Below are positions 1 to 11,989 of a stretch of DNA of 64,000 nucleotides, piece by piece. The stretch is taken from positions 71,629,436 to 71,693,435 of the forward strand of contig CM059564.1 in assembly GCA_030386875.1 (NCBI GenBank). The letters are read 5' to 3'. The translations under genes and the position numbers were made by a program. The stretch comes from Morinoia aosen. Lineage: Eukaryota > Arthropoda > Malacostraca > Amphipoda > Talitridae. The notes beneath the pieces are model-generated. The model made no database searches, had not been told where the DNA came from, and saw nothing but the letters and a program-made list of their open reading frames with translations. The first letter of the stretch is position 1; each line of letters starts with the position of its first letter.

Positions 1-1490
1 AGACGAGGGGTGTACGAATAATTTCGTCGCTAACTGTAGTTGCATGCAGATCTGTCTGATGTACTCACATTGACATAAGCCAAATATCCCGTAACTGCGA
101 CGGTATCGGACGTAGGGAGTTGCGAAGGACATGTATTCATGAGATGCCTTCCCAGTGTCATCCACATCGTCGAAGATTTAACGTTTCTGTTAATATTATG
201 GGTCAGAAAACAGTTGTTGAGCCCTGAATTTTTGAAGTACATTGTGAAGGCCCTACGTAGTTCATTAAAACTCAACAACGTTTAAGAAAACTGAGTAACC
301 CAAGAATAGTTGTCAGACAATCGTTATGATCATATAACACCTGATATGTAGCATTCAAATTCGCTTCTATTGAACGGTATGGATTACTACGTATAGAGCA
401 GTGTTGAAGTGGAGAGTACATAATCATTATCCTCATTATACCATAGCGTCACTAAGTACCACCTTTGTCCAGGTAATATCCTCAATGAATGTCGTGGAGT
501 GGGAGCATTTCAATGATTTCGTGCCAGTGTAGGGACAACCATTGATGCTGAAAGCGATTTCATGAAATAGTTTCCGGAAAAATCATTATTCTAACAATTT
601 ACACAAATTATCACTGAAATATTTGTACTTGTGCCAAAAATAGTTGAATAATAATCATTTAACAAACGGAAACCCCCTCAAATATCCCCCCACCATGTCC
701 ATGCGGCAGACGGTTTTTTAGGCAGACCACCGCCGGTGAAGTATGCTAGATGGAGGAGGAAATCTAAATAATAATTTGTTAAGTGCTACTAAAAAATTAT
801 TGTGACGAGGTAGTGTCACATTTTTTATAAAAAATATTATTAATTTTACTATATAGTAGGTGTAAAGAATTCGTTTCCACCTTGCACCGACGTTCTGCAA
901 AAGAACAAATCTAATTTCAAATGGGTAAAATGCTGATCACGCGTCATTTCTAGTTGGCTTTTGCTTTTCAAAACATTTCTAGCTTAAGAAACAGTAGTTA
1001 AACGAGATTGAATGCAAAGATGGTTCCCACTAAGGGCAATATTCCTACAAATTTTAAAGGCGATTTATGCAGTAGTAACAAGTTGTATTGATAAATGTGT
1101 TGTGCTTCATTTTCTAATGCGTCACGCTTTATTGAAGGTATGAGAATATGCCAAGGAAAAGACTTTCGGTAGCTGATGCGAATGCGCAGGCTGCCACCGA
1201 CTTGCAAATGGTGTCCCTGCAGTGGATGCAGCGTGAGAAATGGAAAAGGACGCAAGAACATCAAAGTCGAATGTGGAAAACTCCATCAGTAACGATAGGA
1301 AAGACAAAAGGAATAGAAGAAACATAAACCGGAGGGACATGCTGAAATAGCTTATGCAATATGCAGGCAGGGAGCCATCCTGGGTCGGCCAGAGCTGCAA
1401 TATTTATTGGCGCTGGACTTAGACTTGCAGCAAAAAATATCCAGTCAGAGTTCTCAAAGAGGCGACAAACGGTTTGGATTACGTCATGTG
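1..1490. other. No gene recognised
   Basis: This is AT-rich anonymous DNA. The open frames on either strand are short and resemble no family I know. A frame on the plus strand from about 1148 starts with MPRKRLSVADANAQ and runs about 59 codons. It has an acceptable composition but no recognisable domain, so it is left uncalled. Confidence 0.4.
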
Positions 1491-1494
1491 CCAT

Positions 1495-2115
1495 ATTGAA
1501 CACATCCCACAAAGAAAACTACGTTTCCTGGACTAAAAATACTTGAAGACAGATTGTGCAATGTTTTTTACGAATAAGACCCGCGCTGCGTTGAATGGTT
1601 CTGATGGATAGGCCTAGACGGAGGCGCTTTATGAATCCTCTCTTCCACTCTCTTTCGGCGTCAATGAGGGGGTGGTACGATTTCCTTAGAGCATTGATAA
1701 TTTGCAACGAACTGTTAAGATAATTTCGAGTACCAGAAAATTATTTGATCACCAGCGAAACCTACGTCCGGTTTCTGGGTGAACACTTATCTTCATGTGC
1801 ATGGTTAGATGACGTCACTTTTACCCAGACGTCATCTGTTATTCATACATGATTATGCTGCATTGCATACAGCCAAAGCTACCATTTTATTCTCGGACAC
1901 CCAGACTAACCAAAGAGAACATCTTAATATTTGGTCTCCTTCTTCTCTCGACCTTTCGATTGAAACGCTTTGGTCCATCTTGAAACTGAAAGATCATGAG
2001 CGAGGTGCCCAATGTAATCGAACTAGACCGTGTGGGATGATATCGAAAATTCTACATAACAACTGCTCAGATAAGTCGATTTATAGGTTCCATGGACGAA
2101 AGATCGTTTGATGCG
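1495..2115 (+). pseudogene. Tc1/mariner transposase relic (C-terminal two thirds)
   Basis: Three blocks of the Tc1 DDE transposase appear in order on the plus strand in shifting frames. The first, near 1560-1620, reads FFTNKTRAALNGSDG and corresponds to the usual FSDETR...LDGPDGW block around the first catalytic Asp, which is Asn here. The second, near 1845-1885, reads IHDYAALHTAK, the HDNAPxHTAK block with the second Asp kept. The third, near 1945-1985, reads SPSSLDLSIETLWSILK, matching SPDLNPIENLWxxLK with the final acidic residue kept. The upstream helix-turn-helix part is not recognisable and no terminal inverted repeats were found. The reading frame changes several times and contains stops, so the copy is dead. 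The Tc1/mariner assignment rests on motif order, not on a search. Confidence 0.7.
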
Positions 2116-5100
2116 ATATCAAAGCACTGAAATTACTTAGGCAAATAATATAATCATGTCTTGTAGAAACGCTTCCCTACTACGTATTTTGCTTGAATTG
2201 TTTTCCGTTTGTTCCTGAAATACCTGGCGCATTGTTAGATGGCATACAGTGTTTTATCGTCTTGTAAAGGACAATCTCAGCCCTTATAATAGAACACGAC
2301 CCATTTCATGACGAAGTATAACATATTAATCAAAAACAAACTTTGTATTTGCTGTATCACTCGTCTTGAATACATATATATAGAATATTTTCAGTGCAAG
2401 ATGCAAGATCAATAAAGGCCTTCATCACCATGCAGCTCACTGCGACACTGCATCTTATACTGAAAATATTCTTGAAAGAGCGAACTCGCAACGAAGCAGT
2501 TTAAAATGCAAAAACCGTTCGGTAGTTTTGGACTTGGTACGTAGCCGTTTAATCACCATGTATTTCTATAAGTGAGAAACTGTATCCCCAGTGCTTTCGT
2601 TTACTCGCTGAAATGCATTGCTCTGAATGAAAGATGTAATATTTTGCTACCCGCGAAGAAAATTAATAGATATAATGAATGGAGAAAATGGCAACTGCAG
2701 CAAGTATATTGGCTCATTCGGACATAGTTACACACGTCCCGTGCCGTCAAGTGCCTGTCACGCACCAGCACCAGAGCAGGAGTAGAAGTGACTAAGTGAT
2801 ATTCATAGGTAAATTAACTGCAGCCCATAGTGTCCCTCCAGGCTTAAAAATAAGATTGTCGATGAGTAAGTTGTGCATGAGGTATTGTATATAATTTGAT
2901 TGGTAAATATCATTATTTTTGCAATGAATGAAAAGTTTATGAATTGTGTGTTCTGGCAATCAGACTCAAGTATTAATTTGTATTAAATCAAGTATTATTT
3001 GTCTTCACTGAGTTCAATGGTGTTCAGCGATTTAATGAAATAATTTAACAAACTTTCCTCAGTTTATGAAAGGAAATATTGATGAATAAAAAGTTGCTCC
3101 GTGTAAAACAACGAAACATTTATTCAGTTTTAAGGATAAACGCTGCATTTGTGATAATCATGTTGTCTTCCCACCAGCGTCGCTCTGCTCACTGGCTCAA
3201 TTCAAAAATCAAAAGTAAATAATAAATTATTAGTAGTGAAATTTTAAGTTCATATCCCTCAATCTTTTCGGAACTAAATAGATATGCAGTACGATTAAGG
3301 AAGCGTGAGCAAAGTTTGCCATCTCAGCACGCATGAGTTACTCGCCGAACTTGAGCAGAGCGATGTTTTTTGACGCAAGGGAAGGAATGTTTTCCAAAGT
3401 GTCCTAAGGCATGGAACTAGCCAATATTTGCCCTTCTGATTGGCATTTCTCAACAGCGCTAAGGATGAGTTCTTTCTTTTCTACCAAAATAGAAGGTGTA
3501 TAGAAAAAAATTGTTAAAGTTTATTTATTTTAGTGAGTATACTTTTATATGGTTTTCTTTTTAGCTGGAATTAGTCATTTATCGTATTTTATCATTTTGT
3601 CACCACTGATGATTGCAGTGTCAGTCGAGTCAAAGTTTTTATCCCTTAAAACTTCCAGTCATTCTTCCAAAATTACAAAGAAACTGCAACCTACTCTCAA
3701 ACTCGTTTTAGGCTTACTTTGTAACTCAGTTTCTTCCCTTGTGCTTGACTGACATGAGTGACTGTTGCACCCTTGAAAGTCTAAACCGAGCCTACAGATG
3801 ATAAAGTTTTGAACCGTTGCCTGAAGTTGCTACACGTTGATTTTTACTACGGGAATAATAAAAGTATGAAGAAATTTAATATACCAAACCTAAGTGTTGT
3901 ACTTTATTGCACATTCGAGAAATCCAATGTGATTTACGCTGTTTTTATCATCAAAGCTTTCAACACTACCGCATCATTTCATCAAAACATCGCACAATTT
4001 CCCATTTGAAGTGGCTAGATCGTGGGCAAATGATAAACTGTCGCTGCAGTAGCGTTGAGTTCTCTTCCCACACTTTCTATACGGAAAGAGCTATATCATA
4101 TGTTGGGAAACATGTCACATACTAAATTTCAATTTCACTGTTTGGAAGATTCTTTCAGTAGGCTTTTATTTCATGTACTTTCTAGTTGTGAAAGAATCAA
4201 ATTTTACGACCCATGCTTCTCGGGTTCAAACATGCAGCTCCGACGGAGAAGCCCGGTTGAGAATTGAGCATTTTCCGATACAATTTCAAGAGAATACTGC
4301 GAAGTTATTCATTTGCCTCAAACATGCAGAATTTTCCGAATGAGTGTGGTAATTTTGTTCTCATGAAACCTTTGAAACTACGTGCAGTGGTGATGTAGTC
4401 AAGACCTCTTGTTGTGCTTGCAAACGTCGCCGTTATCGAAGCTCGCACAAATACAGCGCTTACGATTGTGCCCAGAGGAGCTACAGCTCATCGAGATTTT
4501 ATTTAACGTTAGATTTGCAACAAATAAGCAAACAGAGATATGTGGAAAAAATATACATGTTTAAAGATGAAAGCCACCAAGTGTCCCGGCTCCCAGCCTC
4601 GCTGCTCGAGTCACAACGGTCGAAAGCTAAGTGAAGTGTTAGCAAAACACAAGTTGCTCGCGTCTTTAAACACAAACTTGCTTAGGTCCTAGGAAATATC
4701 TTACACGATGAAGCTTTCACTGCTTCGAACGAAGTATAGAGATAATGAACATTCGAGATCAAATTCTAAAGAAGAGTATCTACTTCGCTCGCAATACGGA
4801 TCAAAGAATAAGCAATGTGGTCAGTCGAAACTTTCAATTTTTTCGATGAGGTAATCCTTAGAATCGAAGCCAATCAATCAGCATATAACTTTTATTCTTA
4901 AATGGACATGTACCTTTTTAAATATGGGTAGGTACAAAAAATTCAAATTTTTCCGATTCTTTTTAATCTTCATTTCTGAAATTACTTTTTAATTAGTACG
5001 CCACATCAAAAGAGTTTTCTTTGAAAAAATAATAGAAAATATAATTACAATACACTCTTTTAATATGATAATTCAATTTATGAGTTAGTTCATTTCGAAG

Positions 5101-5356
5101 AGTTTTCACTTGTTCACTTCTGTTGTACAGGGTAAGGTGCCCCTGTTAGTAAGGCTTCCCAGTGCAAGGCCCTTATTTCTGGAAGTCTTTCAAAATATTT
5201 AGTATTGAATTTTTCACATAATGCTCAATTTTAGTTTTTCCATACAGCCCACGGTGTTCATTTTTTCTGTAACTGAATTAGCGACTGAATATGGCATTGA
5301 CGAGTAAGAAAGAATTTATGCGCATTCCATCAATTCATTTTTGAAAAAAAATTAAG
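2116..5356. other. No gene recognised
   Basis: Over 3 kb of AT-rich DNA without a frame I can support. The short frames at 3549-3752, 3809-4009 and 4055-4267 have the composition of chance frames. The only structured item is the hairpin at 2382-2472, listed separately. Confidence 0.5.
2382..2472. other. 91-nt hairpin with 24-nt arms
   Basis: The left arm 2382-2405 (AGAATATTTTCAGTGCAAGA then TGCA) and the right arm 2449-2472 are reverse complements at 22 of 24 positions. The only mismatch is a two-base internal step (GC against AT), and the loop is 43 nt. Pairing stops sharply outside the arms. The size and small symmetric internal loop resemble a microRNA precursor. A tiny foldback element is the other reading. 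No known microRNA seed is recognised, and the strand of any transcript is unknown. Confidence 0.45.
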
Positions 5357-5360
5357 TTAA

Positions 5361-5570
5361 CACTTTAATTGCGGCTGGAACAACTGAAGTTTTATATTCC
5401 GTTAAAATTTAATGTTAATGGTAACAAGCAATGTTGAAAATGCCAAACATTAGCTGGATCATGATTTCATTTAGTTTTGATTGAGTATTTTAAAAATTGC
5501 GTTTGTGATTACTGGTCGGTTAGCAGCATGATGAAAACTCCCTCAATGACTAAGTATGGCTCACGTTACA
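5361..5570. repeat. Worn copy of a piggyBac-like MITE
   Basis: The left end follows TTAA and reads CACTTTAATTGCGGC. The body then follows, with gaps, the element at 62670-62888 (shared ACTGAAGTT, AGCAATnTTGAAA, AGCAGnATGATGAAAA and CTCnnTGACnA blocks). The right end is eroded, so its flanking TTAA is not evident. Being 0.5 kb beyond the 3' end of the fatty acid-binding protein gene appears incidental. Confidence 0.45.
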
Positions 5571-5639
5571 GTCAAAATGTTAGAACAATATTGAGAAACT
5601 ATAGAAACGCTCACCCCACGATGAAAATGCATCGTCCAT

Positions 5640-5905
5640 GAAATTGTGTTGTCTCTTATAATTATAATTACATGTATCATCAAATGTAGATTAAGCAACA
5701 TTAGGAGTACATTGCCCTCAATCATTTCTTTTCGACTAGTGTTATGTGTGTTACATTACTCATGTGTGTGTATCATCTAAGTGTATTAACTTTAAGATAT
5801 TTTAATAACCAATGATGGTACTGTCTTTTTTGTACCATCTTTGTTGGAAATGAGCTGTTTTTATTTCTTTCTTTCTTTCTTTCTTTCTATTTTTTTTTCT
5901 TAAAG
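5640..5905 (+). repeat. LINE 3' tail copy T1 ending in (CTTT)n
   Basis: This is one of four copies in the window of a roughly 150-bp segment that starts at CCTCAATCA, passes through ACTCATGTGTGTGTATCA and AAnAACCAATGATG, and ends TTGGAAATnA(A)ACTGTTTT followed by TTTC repeats. The other copies are at 20612, 28455 and, inverted, 47757. Here the terminal repeat has grown into a (CTTT)n tract at about 5865-5890. The segment is the 3' end of the LINE family whose reverse transcriptase lies at 22.6-24.0 kb. The 5' truncation and microsatellite end are usual for LINE insertions. Confidence 0.7.
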
Positions 5906-6011
5906 CATTGGTTTCCTCGTTCACAATCGAAGTCGGGTGCAGCAAATCGTAAGTTTCTTGCCTCTCTTTTCTCCGTTTTAGGTTTAGAGAAAAAAACGCT
6001 TGCGTTTAATT

Positions 6012-6017
6012 TTTATT
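6012..6017 (-). terminator. Poly(A) signal of the fatty acid-binding protein gene
   Basis: A canonical AATAAA on the minus strand lies about 83 nt beyond the TAA stop at 6100-6102. It fits a short 3' UTR for the gene. The cleavage site itself was not identified. Confidence 0.55.
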
Positions 6018-6099
6018 CGGAGGGACTGATGGTGAGAATTTTGATAGTTTGATCACTAGAAAAATATATTTTACTGAAAGCCATGGAAAGAAAGCCAAA

Positions 6100-9000
6100 T
6101 TATTGCTTGGTGTAGGTGCGCTTGGAGACCACTCCATCAATCGTCACCGTCTGAAATAGAAAAAATTGGGAGATAAGGATTCGCTGCGCGCATTGTGAGA
6201 CAATGATTTACTGTTCATATTATAGCCTCATGTGCGTGTTGCACCTTCCAATATCATGTAAAATTTTCAAAAACAATTTGGTACTAACATCATCGATCAA
6301 TACGAGTCATTGATTCGTACATTTTCAAAACAATAGAATGCTTGACGCTAGTTATTTTGCACTTATTTTTTTACGTTCATGTAATTTCAGGCAATTGCTC
6401 ATACACGAATAAACTTTGAATAATGTTGGACACTGAGAAACTTCGCTTGAGCTGAATTTGGGGAAACCAATCCTAAAACAACGATCTTTTATTGAACGAT
6501 CTAATCAAATAACATGAAACTACCGTGATTCAAAGTTACTTCAGATTTTTAGTACGATGGATGCCTTCAAAAAAATACAGAAAACTAATTTCTGTTTCAG
6601 AATACAGACAACTACTTCTCTGGAAAATAATTTTCATGAAAAGGATGGTTGTACGTGCAGGGCATCTCTGTCCCGTTTGAAACGCCGAAATTATTCCCAA
6701 GAAATTTTTAACCGAGTACATTAATTCAAATTAACAGTTATCTAGGTTGAATTTAAATTTCTTTATAACGTATTCGTTTAAATGTATCATTGAATTCACC
6801 CATGTTGCTTATAAAGTAAAAGTGTTTGGGAATTATAGCTCTCGAATAATGTTTCCCTTCAATAGGTCCATAGATATGGGCGTTTGAGAGCAGATACGAG
6901 CCCAAATCTGCCTAACATGACCAGCTCAGGAGTGCGCACCTGCACGATGCCGCTGCCGCTCTCCTCGATGACGACGGTGCCGCTCTTGGCTCCGAACTTG
7001 ACGGTGCCCTTGTAGCCGTTGCCGGAGGGCTCGATGTTCACCTTGAATGTAGAAAATAAAAGTTGAAACTCAACCAATACTCTATTACTGAGGGCAGCTC
7101 CCATGCTGATAACTGCATACATCAGTAATTTGCATCTATGAGAACAATTATTTTGTCTTTCGAGACTTAAAAATGGAATCTCTTGTAGAGAAAACGAACT
7201 CACATTATCTATCACATAGAAAGGTACTGTTTTGGGATAGTTATACGGGACTTCTTAAGCCACCAGTTGAGACACGAACATGAAGTTACTCAAATTTTAA
7301 AAATTTCTCTTTCCAAAAAAAGAGCCAAAATTTGAAATCCGCACCCGAGAAGTGAGCAGGAACGCGCTAGAGGGAGTATCATCACCTGCAGGAATACCTG
7401 AAAACACTTGCAGATTTGGAACCCCGTCTAACTCTTATGAAAGGGCGAACCGCTTCGTCTTGGTTAAGAAGCCTGCGAGGATAAGCTTAGCTGCCATTCA
7501 TAAATAATTTTTCTTCGAGTTTAGCATTCGGAAATTTTTGATACCGTAACCAAAAACACCTAACAAAAACAGCCAATATGAAATTTAAATTATGAAATCG
7601 ACCTAGTTCAATCAATACGGCAATTATATGAAAGTTTGTACACCTATCTAATAATACGAAAAATTAGTAATAATACCTTAATACTCTCTCAAAATATGAT
7701 GGACATAACGTAACGTTTGTCATCACCATGTGCACATTACGGCCATGTGTGATGTGACACATGTGTACGCCGGCAGATGAGAATGTTACCAATTTCAACA
7801 TAAACATGTTCTTTGATGCAGAGAAGTTTTATTTCATTTCGATGATGAACTAAAAACTATGAAATATTTTATCTATAAATTTCCCTTGCGTACGTTTCGT
7901 CAGTTCGTTTCATTAGTTTTATTCAGATATTAATTTTTTTCTTAGATGCTTTCACAGTGCAGATGTTCGTCCAAAATCATCATTAACTTCCGTTTTCCGC
8001 AAGCCTAACGCTTTTCAGGGAATAATCTCACAATACTCCACGTTCATACTTTTAAAAGTTTTAGTTTATTTGATAAGCTTCAACCTATCATCATCTCATA
8101 AATTTCATTTCCCAGTCGTTTGCTCTTCGAAATACTGAATCCTTTGTTTAAAATCAACGTTTTGCAGCCATAAATTGATTACATCAAGTTTCTCTTAATA
8201 CAATCTTAAGCCTTAAGCGTTTAAAAAAATTAGGTTAGATGGCAAAGAAAGTCATTTTCCGAAAACTTTAAGTGATGACCCTCAAAATGTGTGTTCATGC
8301 TTACGGAGTATTTGAGGCCAGCGATGTCGATGTCGGTCTCCTTGCCGAAAATGACGCTGTTGCTGAAGGCCTTATCTCCGGCGGTGGTCTTCACGGTGAT
8401 GCCGCCTTCGATGCTGGTCACCTCGAGCACGGGCTTGGCAGCGTTGTACTTGGCTGCGGCCTCGGCCGGCACGCCTGCAAGTATAACACATCGAGAACGT
8501 GTTGAAACATAGCCTGTGATGTGCTCCCGCTACTCGTATACTGTCTATTGGCCAGGATGGATCATTTTTATTTGCCAACAGTGTTCCGAAGTTTAATAAT
8601 GAATAAACCTATTAGTACTTATATTATAAAGTAATCGGTATTCTTATAGAAGAGGAGTAACGCTGTCATCCGATAGAAATCATAAATGACAGCTTAATGT
8701 CTTCGTTTGTCATCTGTTGTGAACAGGAGTAATAACGGGTTACTCATCAAGAACTATAGGTGAAACTTCGAGTTTCCTCTTGTTTTAAAACGCATACCCT
8801 AAATTAATTTTAGTTTTAAAGTGCACTCAGCCTACAAAAGTTTACTTGTCACTATTAACTAACATCAGCATTACTGTATGTACAACCAGAAAGCAAACAT
8901 CCTTAGGTTGCAGCAAAAAAGAACCAACTTACAGGTCTGTAAGCCGTAAAAAATAAAATTTTTCACGAAGAAAACCGTATGTGTTACCAAAATATGGTTA

Positions 9001-11816
9001 AATTATATAGGTTGTAGCGTGTTGATTAGAATTCTATTCCCTTACAGTGTATGTGTATTGTTTAGTGTTGAATCAAGTAGAGTTGTTTGTTTTTTTGAAA
9101 GCCTGCGGTGTACATAAAATAAAGAACTATAGTGAAGATTGGAAAATAGACCTTCGGGGGAGTGGTTTGCGGACACTTGGTCTCTGTCACTGGTGCGGAG
9201 GGGCGGATGCTCGGGGTAAGTGTGGCCGTGGTAGGTGGAATAATGTTTTAGTGGAAACGAGTGTCTTGTTGAAAACGAATATGTTGTATCCTTGTATATT
9301 CCATAGGCATTAATTAGTGCTGTATCTCCTGTCTCAGGATCTGCTATGCCCACGTTCCGACCGCTCCTATCCGCTCTCGCTCACGCTCTTGCTCTCGCTA
9401 TAGATTAGTCCGCGGGATTTTCCTTTTGCTCGTGACTTTGTAAATTTGTTAAAGGCGTTAGGTGGCGTTGAATCCTTGCGCATTAAGTTAGTAAATTTGT
9501 GATTGTAACTAGTGGAAGCCCAGTTGGGGCGTGCAGATAAATTTGTGCTTCAGTGTTCACCTATTTACTACCCCGGTTCCAACCTATCGCTACTGACTGT
9601 GCTTAGCACATCACATAGGTACAAACATCTAAATTTCGTAAGTTACTACGTTCGTTTGAAGAGATGTATGTGAGCGCTGGTCCACGTAGATACATGGATC
9701 TCTGATAACGCTGTCCACTTGTACCTCAAGGATGATAAATGGCCATCAAAAGCGAGTATGAACCGGTAAGCTATTGCAGCCAGCACATCGTACATATCTT
9801 TAATGTTATCATCGGACGCGAGTGCTCTTACCAGCGCATTTGTGTCCTGTTTCTGTAGTGCCGCCTGTTCACTTTTGAGTGTTACGTAAGCGATATTTGT
9901 TGCAATGAATGACAAGATTTTGTAACTGGTTTTTGCTCGGTTATTCTGAAACTCCTTTATTCGTTCCTTCTGGTACGTTTTAGTTTTAAATGAACTCTGA
10001 TATTAAGATATTCAGACCCTCATTACAGAACGTGTGCTTGAATAGAAATATAAACAGTGTACATTAATTATCGTCTATCAATCTTACTCTTAAGCCACTA
10101 AGCCAATTAATTAAAACACCTAAATGAATAAATTTTAATTAATCTATTGATTGCGTCATCAAGGGGAATGCCGGAAAACTATTGCAGATTTTAACTGTCA
10201 AACGAATATTTTAGTTTGAACAGCTTTTTTGGGTACGAAAAATGCGAGGATAAGCTAAGCCACCGTTCATGAATGAATTTCCTTGGAGATCATCTTTGAA
10301 TATATGTATTCTAAATGCTTAATGTTGCAGTTATCGAATTGTAACATTAAGTATTTAAAATATATATTTGAAATACTCAGTGTTGCAGTTATCGAATTGT
10401 AAATGAATCAGAAACAGAACCTATTTTTAGCCCCCGCACCTTCGCATACAGATCCGAGGTTGGCATTTCAATAAGTGCTCCATGAATTATATTGTAAGCA
10501 AATAATTCTCCGTATTGTAACGGTGAATAGTAACGCTCCATGCATTGTTATATTGTAACGCTATGTTGTAACGTTATATTGCAACGCTAGGTAATAGACT
10601 GCCAACTTATAAATTAAATATTATGAAATTAATTTTTCAACAATGCAATGCTTGTAAGAGAAGTCGTGCATGCACATAATGGTGCGCTAATCACGCACTT
10701 TGAGTGTTTAGTAATCTGGTTGCCGTGATGCTTTATGTAGTTACTAAGCTAATTACATTATTTGCGTGCATTATCGAACATTAGCATACAAGACCGGTAA
10801 AAAAAGAAAGGAATTGGTAGAGTTCGATCAAGCACAAAAAACGTTAAATTATGGGTTTTTGTGCGAAATTATTGAGAGAAAAAACTTCACTAGGTCCAAT
10901 TTTTTTCCTGATTGTTCCTCATGATGCAAACAGGAGTTTAATGCATTTATGGAAATAAGAACTGGCGTGTAAAGATCATATTTTTACCCACGAGATAGCT
11001 ATCCTTGTTGAGCATCTATGTAAATGTTTATACACGTTGATCATTGTTATTCAGGATATATTATTTTTGATGAAACTCGCATAAGCAGGTTTTAAAATAA
11101 AATATTGGGTGATAGTCTATTTTAAACAATCAAATCAAGACAGTTGCATTTAGTTAAGTTTGGCTAGTGTTATTCTTTAAAATACTTATAAAAAATCAGC
11201 AACATGATTTTTTCTAATATGAACTTTTGATAGAATCGAGGTCTAGGTCAGCATTTTAATGATACGTTCATCAAAATATGTTTCTGTCTATCTTGCCTGA
11301 TGTAAGATCTAAATTCTACATTTGCGCTCGACATTGACAAAATAATATACGAGAAAATATTTTCTTTCGGCAATATTTTGAGTATGCTGAATGTAATTTT
11401 CTTGTTCCATCAGAAACGAGAATCGAGATTCTGCATGAAAATAATTTTGCCTGCTCAGAAAAACTAGTCTGATTGCATCGCAAAATTTTTCAAATTATCG
11501 TAGTTTGAAAATTTTACACTTTTGTAAGCTGAGAATCAGGATCACAGAAGCATCTAGCACACTCTGAACACAAAAGAACGCAAGATATTAATTTTTAATA
11601 AACTACCTTTTCACATTGCAGGGCCATGAGTTCCTTCATCTACATAAACTTAAAGATCAATTATAGTCAACAGTCTGGGGGGGAGTTAAAGTATGATATA
11701 AATTTCACAACACATTCATGACATTGAAAAACAGGATCTATTTGCTCACCGATGGACACGAGCCAGGCTTCGTAGTTGTCATTGGAGGCGTGGATGAATT
11801 TTCCAGTGATGGCCAT
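6100..11816 (-). CDS. Fatty acid-binding protein (FABP), four exons
   Basis: A 129-aa cytosolic lipocalin-fold protein that would carry fatty acids or similar ligands in its beta-barrel. Exons on the minus strand: 11816-11750 (67 nt), 8474-8305 (170 nt), 7041-6940 (102 nt) and 6150-6100 (51 nt with stop). All introns are GT-AG. The four-exon layout, the intron phases (1, 0, 0) and the 102-nt third exon match the classic animal FABP gene. The protein starts MAITGKFIHASNDNYEAWL (the FABP G-K-F and N-x-x-x-W/F start), continues with KPVLEVTSI and GITVKTTAGDKA, and ends VVSKRTYTKQ, keeping the R-x-Y pair that grips the ligand carboxylate. The start has a strong context (CACCATGG) about 50 nt after the inferred transcription start. 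Exons are rich in G/C at third positions, unlike the AT-rich surroundings, which suggests high expression. The middle of the protein differs from the insect muscle FABPs I remember, so the subfamily is uncertain. Confidence 0.9.
9040..9620. other. GC-richer block in FABP intron 1, possible solo LTR
   Basis: A block inside the 3.3-kb first intron has higher GC than its flanks and a pyrimidine-rich stretch of repeated GCTCTCGCT-like units at about 9370-9405. At its right end is a palindrome, TGTGCTTAGCACA, at 9599-9611. On the minus strand it could start with TG and carries a poly(A)-like CTTTATTTTATG. It might be a worn solo LTR, but no matching target duplication or partner copy is seen. An intronic regulatory block is the alternative. 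Confidence 0.2.
10323..10402. repeat. Short direct repeat in FABP intron 1
   Basis: The 22-mer TGTTGCAGTTATCGAATTGT plus AA occurs twice, about 57 bp apart, joined by a loosely repeated ATAnnTATTnnAAATnCTnA linker. It is a degenerate two-unit tandem repeat. Confidence 0.6.
10515..10592. repeat. Cluster of TTGTAACGCT-like decamers
   Basis: Five spaced variants of (A)TTGTAACG(C/G)T occur within about 78 bp of FABP intron 1. They look like a decayed short-period satellite. No function can be inferred. Confidence 0.45.
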
Positions 11817-11886
11817 GGTGATGCTTGATGTGTTGACGGCACGAGAAGTGGCTGCAAAGTAAAGTAATTTGCTCCCTGTTCCTCGT

Positions 11887-11895
11887 CTTTATATA
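11887..11895 (-). promoter_or_regulatory. TATA box of the FABP gene
   Basis: The minus strand reads GCCTATATAAAGACG, with TATATAAAG at 11895-11887. A start site about 30 nt downstream, near 11865, gives a 5' UTR of roughly 50 nt before the ATG at 11816. The spacing and strong match make this the likely core promoter. Confidence 0.7.
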
Positions 11896-11989
11896 GGCGA
11901 GCCGTATCTTGTCTACGCCCCGCAATGTGGGTAGGGACCGGTGGAATCTGGGAAGCCAATCTCATATCCGTGTACAAACAAACATCGAT

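Noticed and set aside
8272-8512. Plus-strand and out-of-frame minus-strand frames over FABP exon 2
   Set aside because: They are shadows produced by the GC-rich exon. The spliced minus-strand frame gives a full FABP.
9646-9915. A minus-strand 89-codon frame that vaguely recalled an envelope stalk next to a possible LTR
   Set aside because: There is no membrane segment, cleavage site or supporting neighbouring gene. The similarity was too vague to report.
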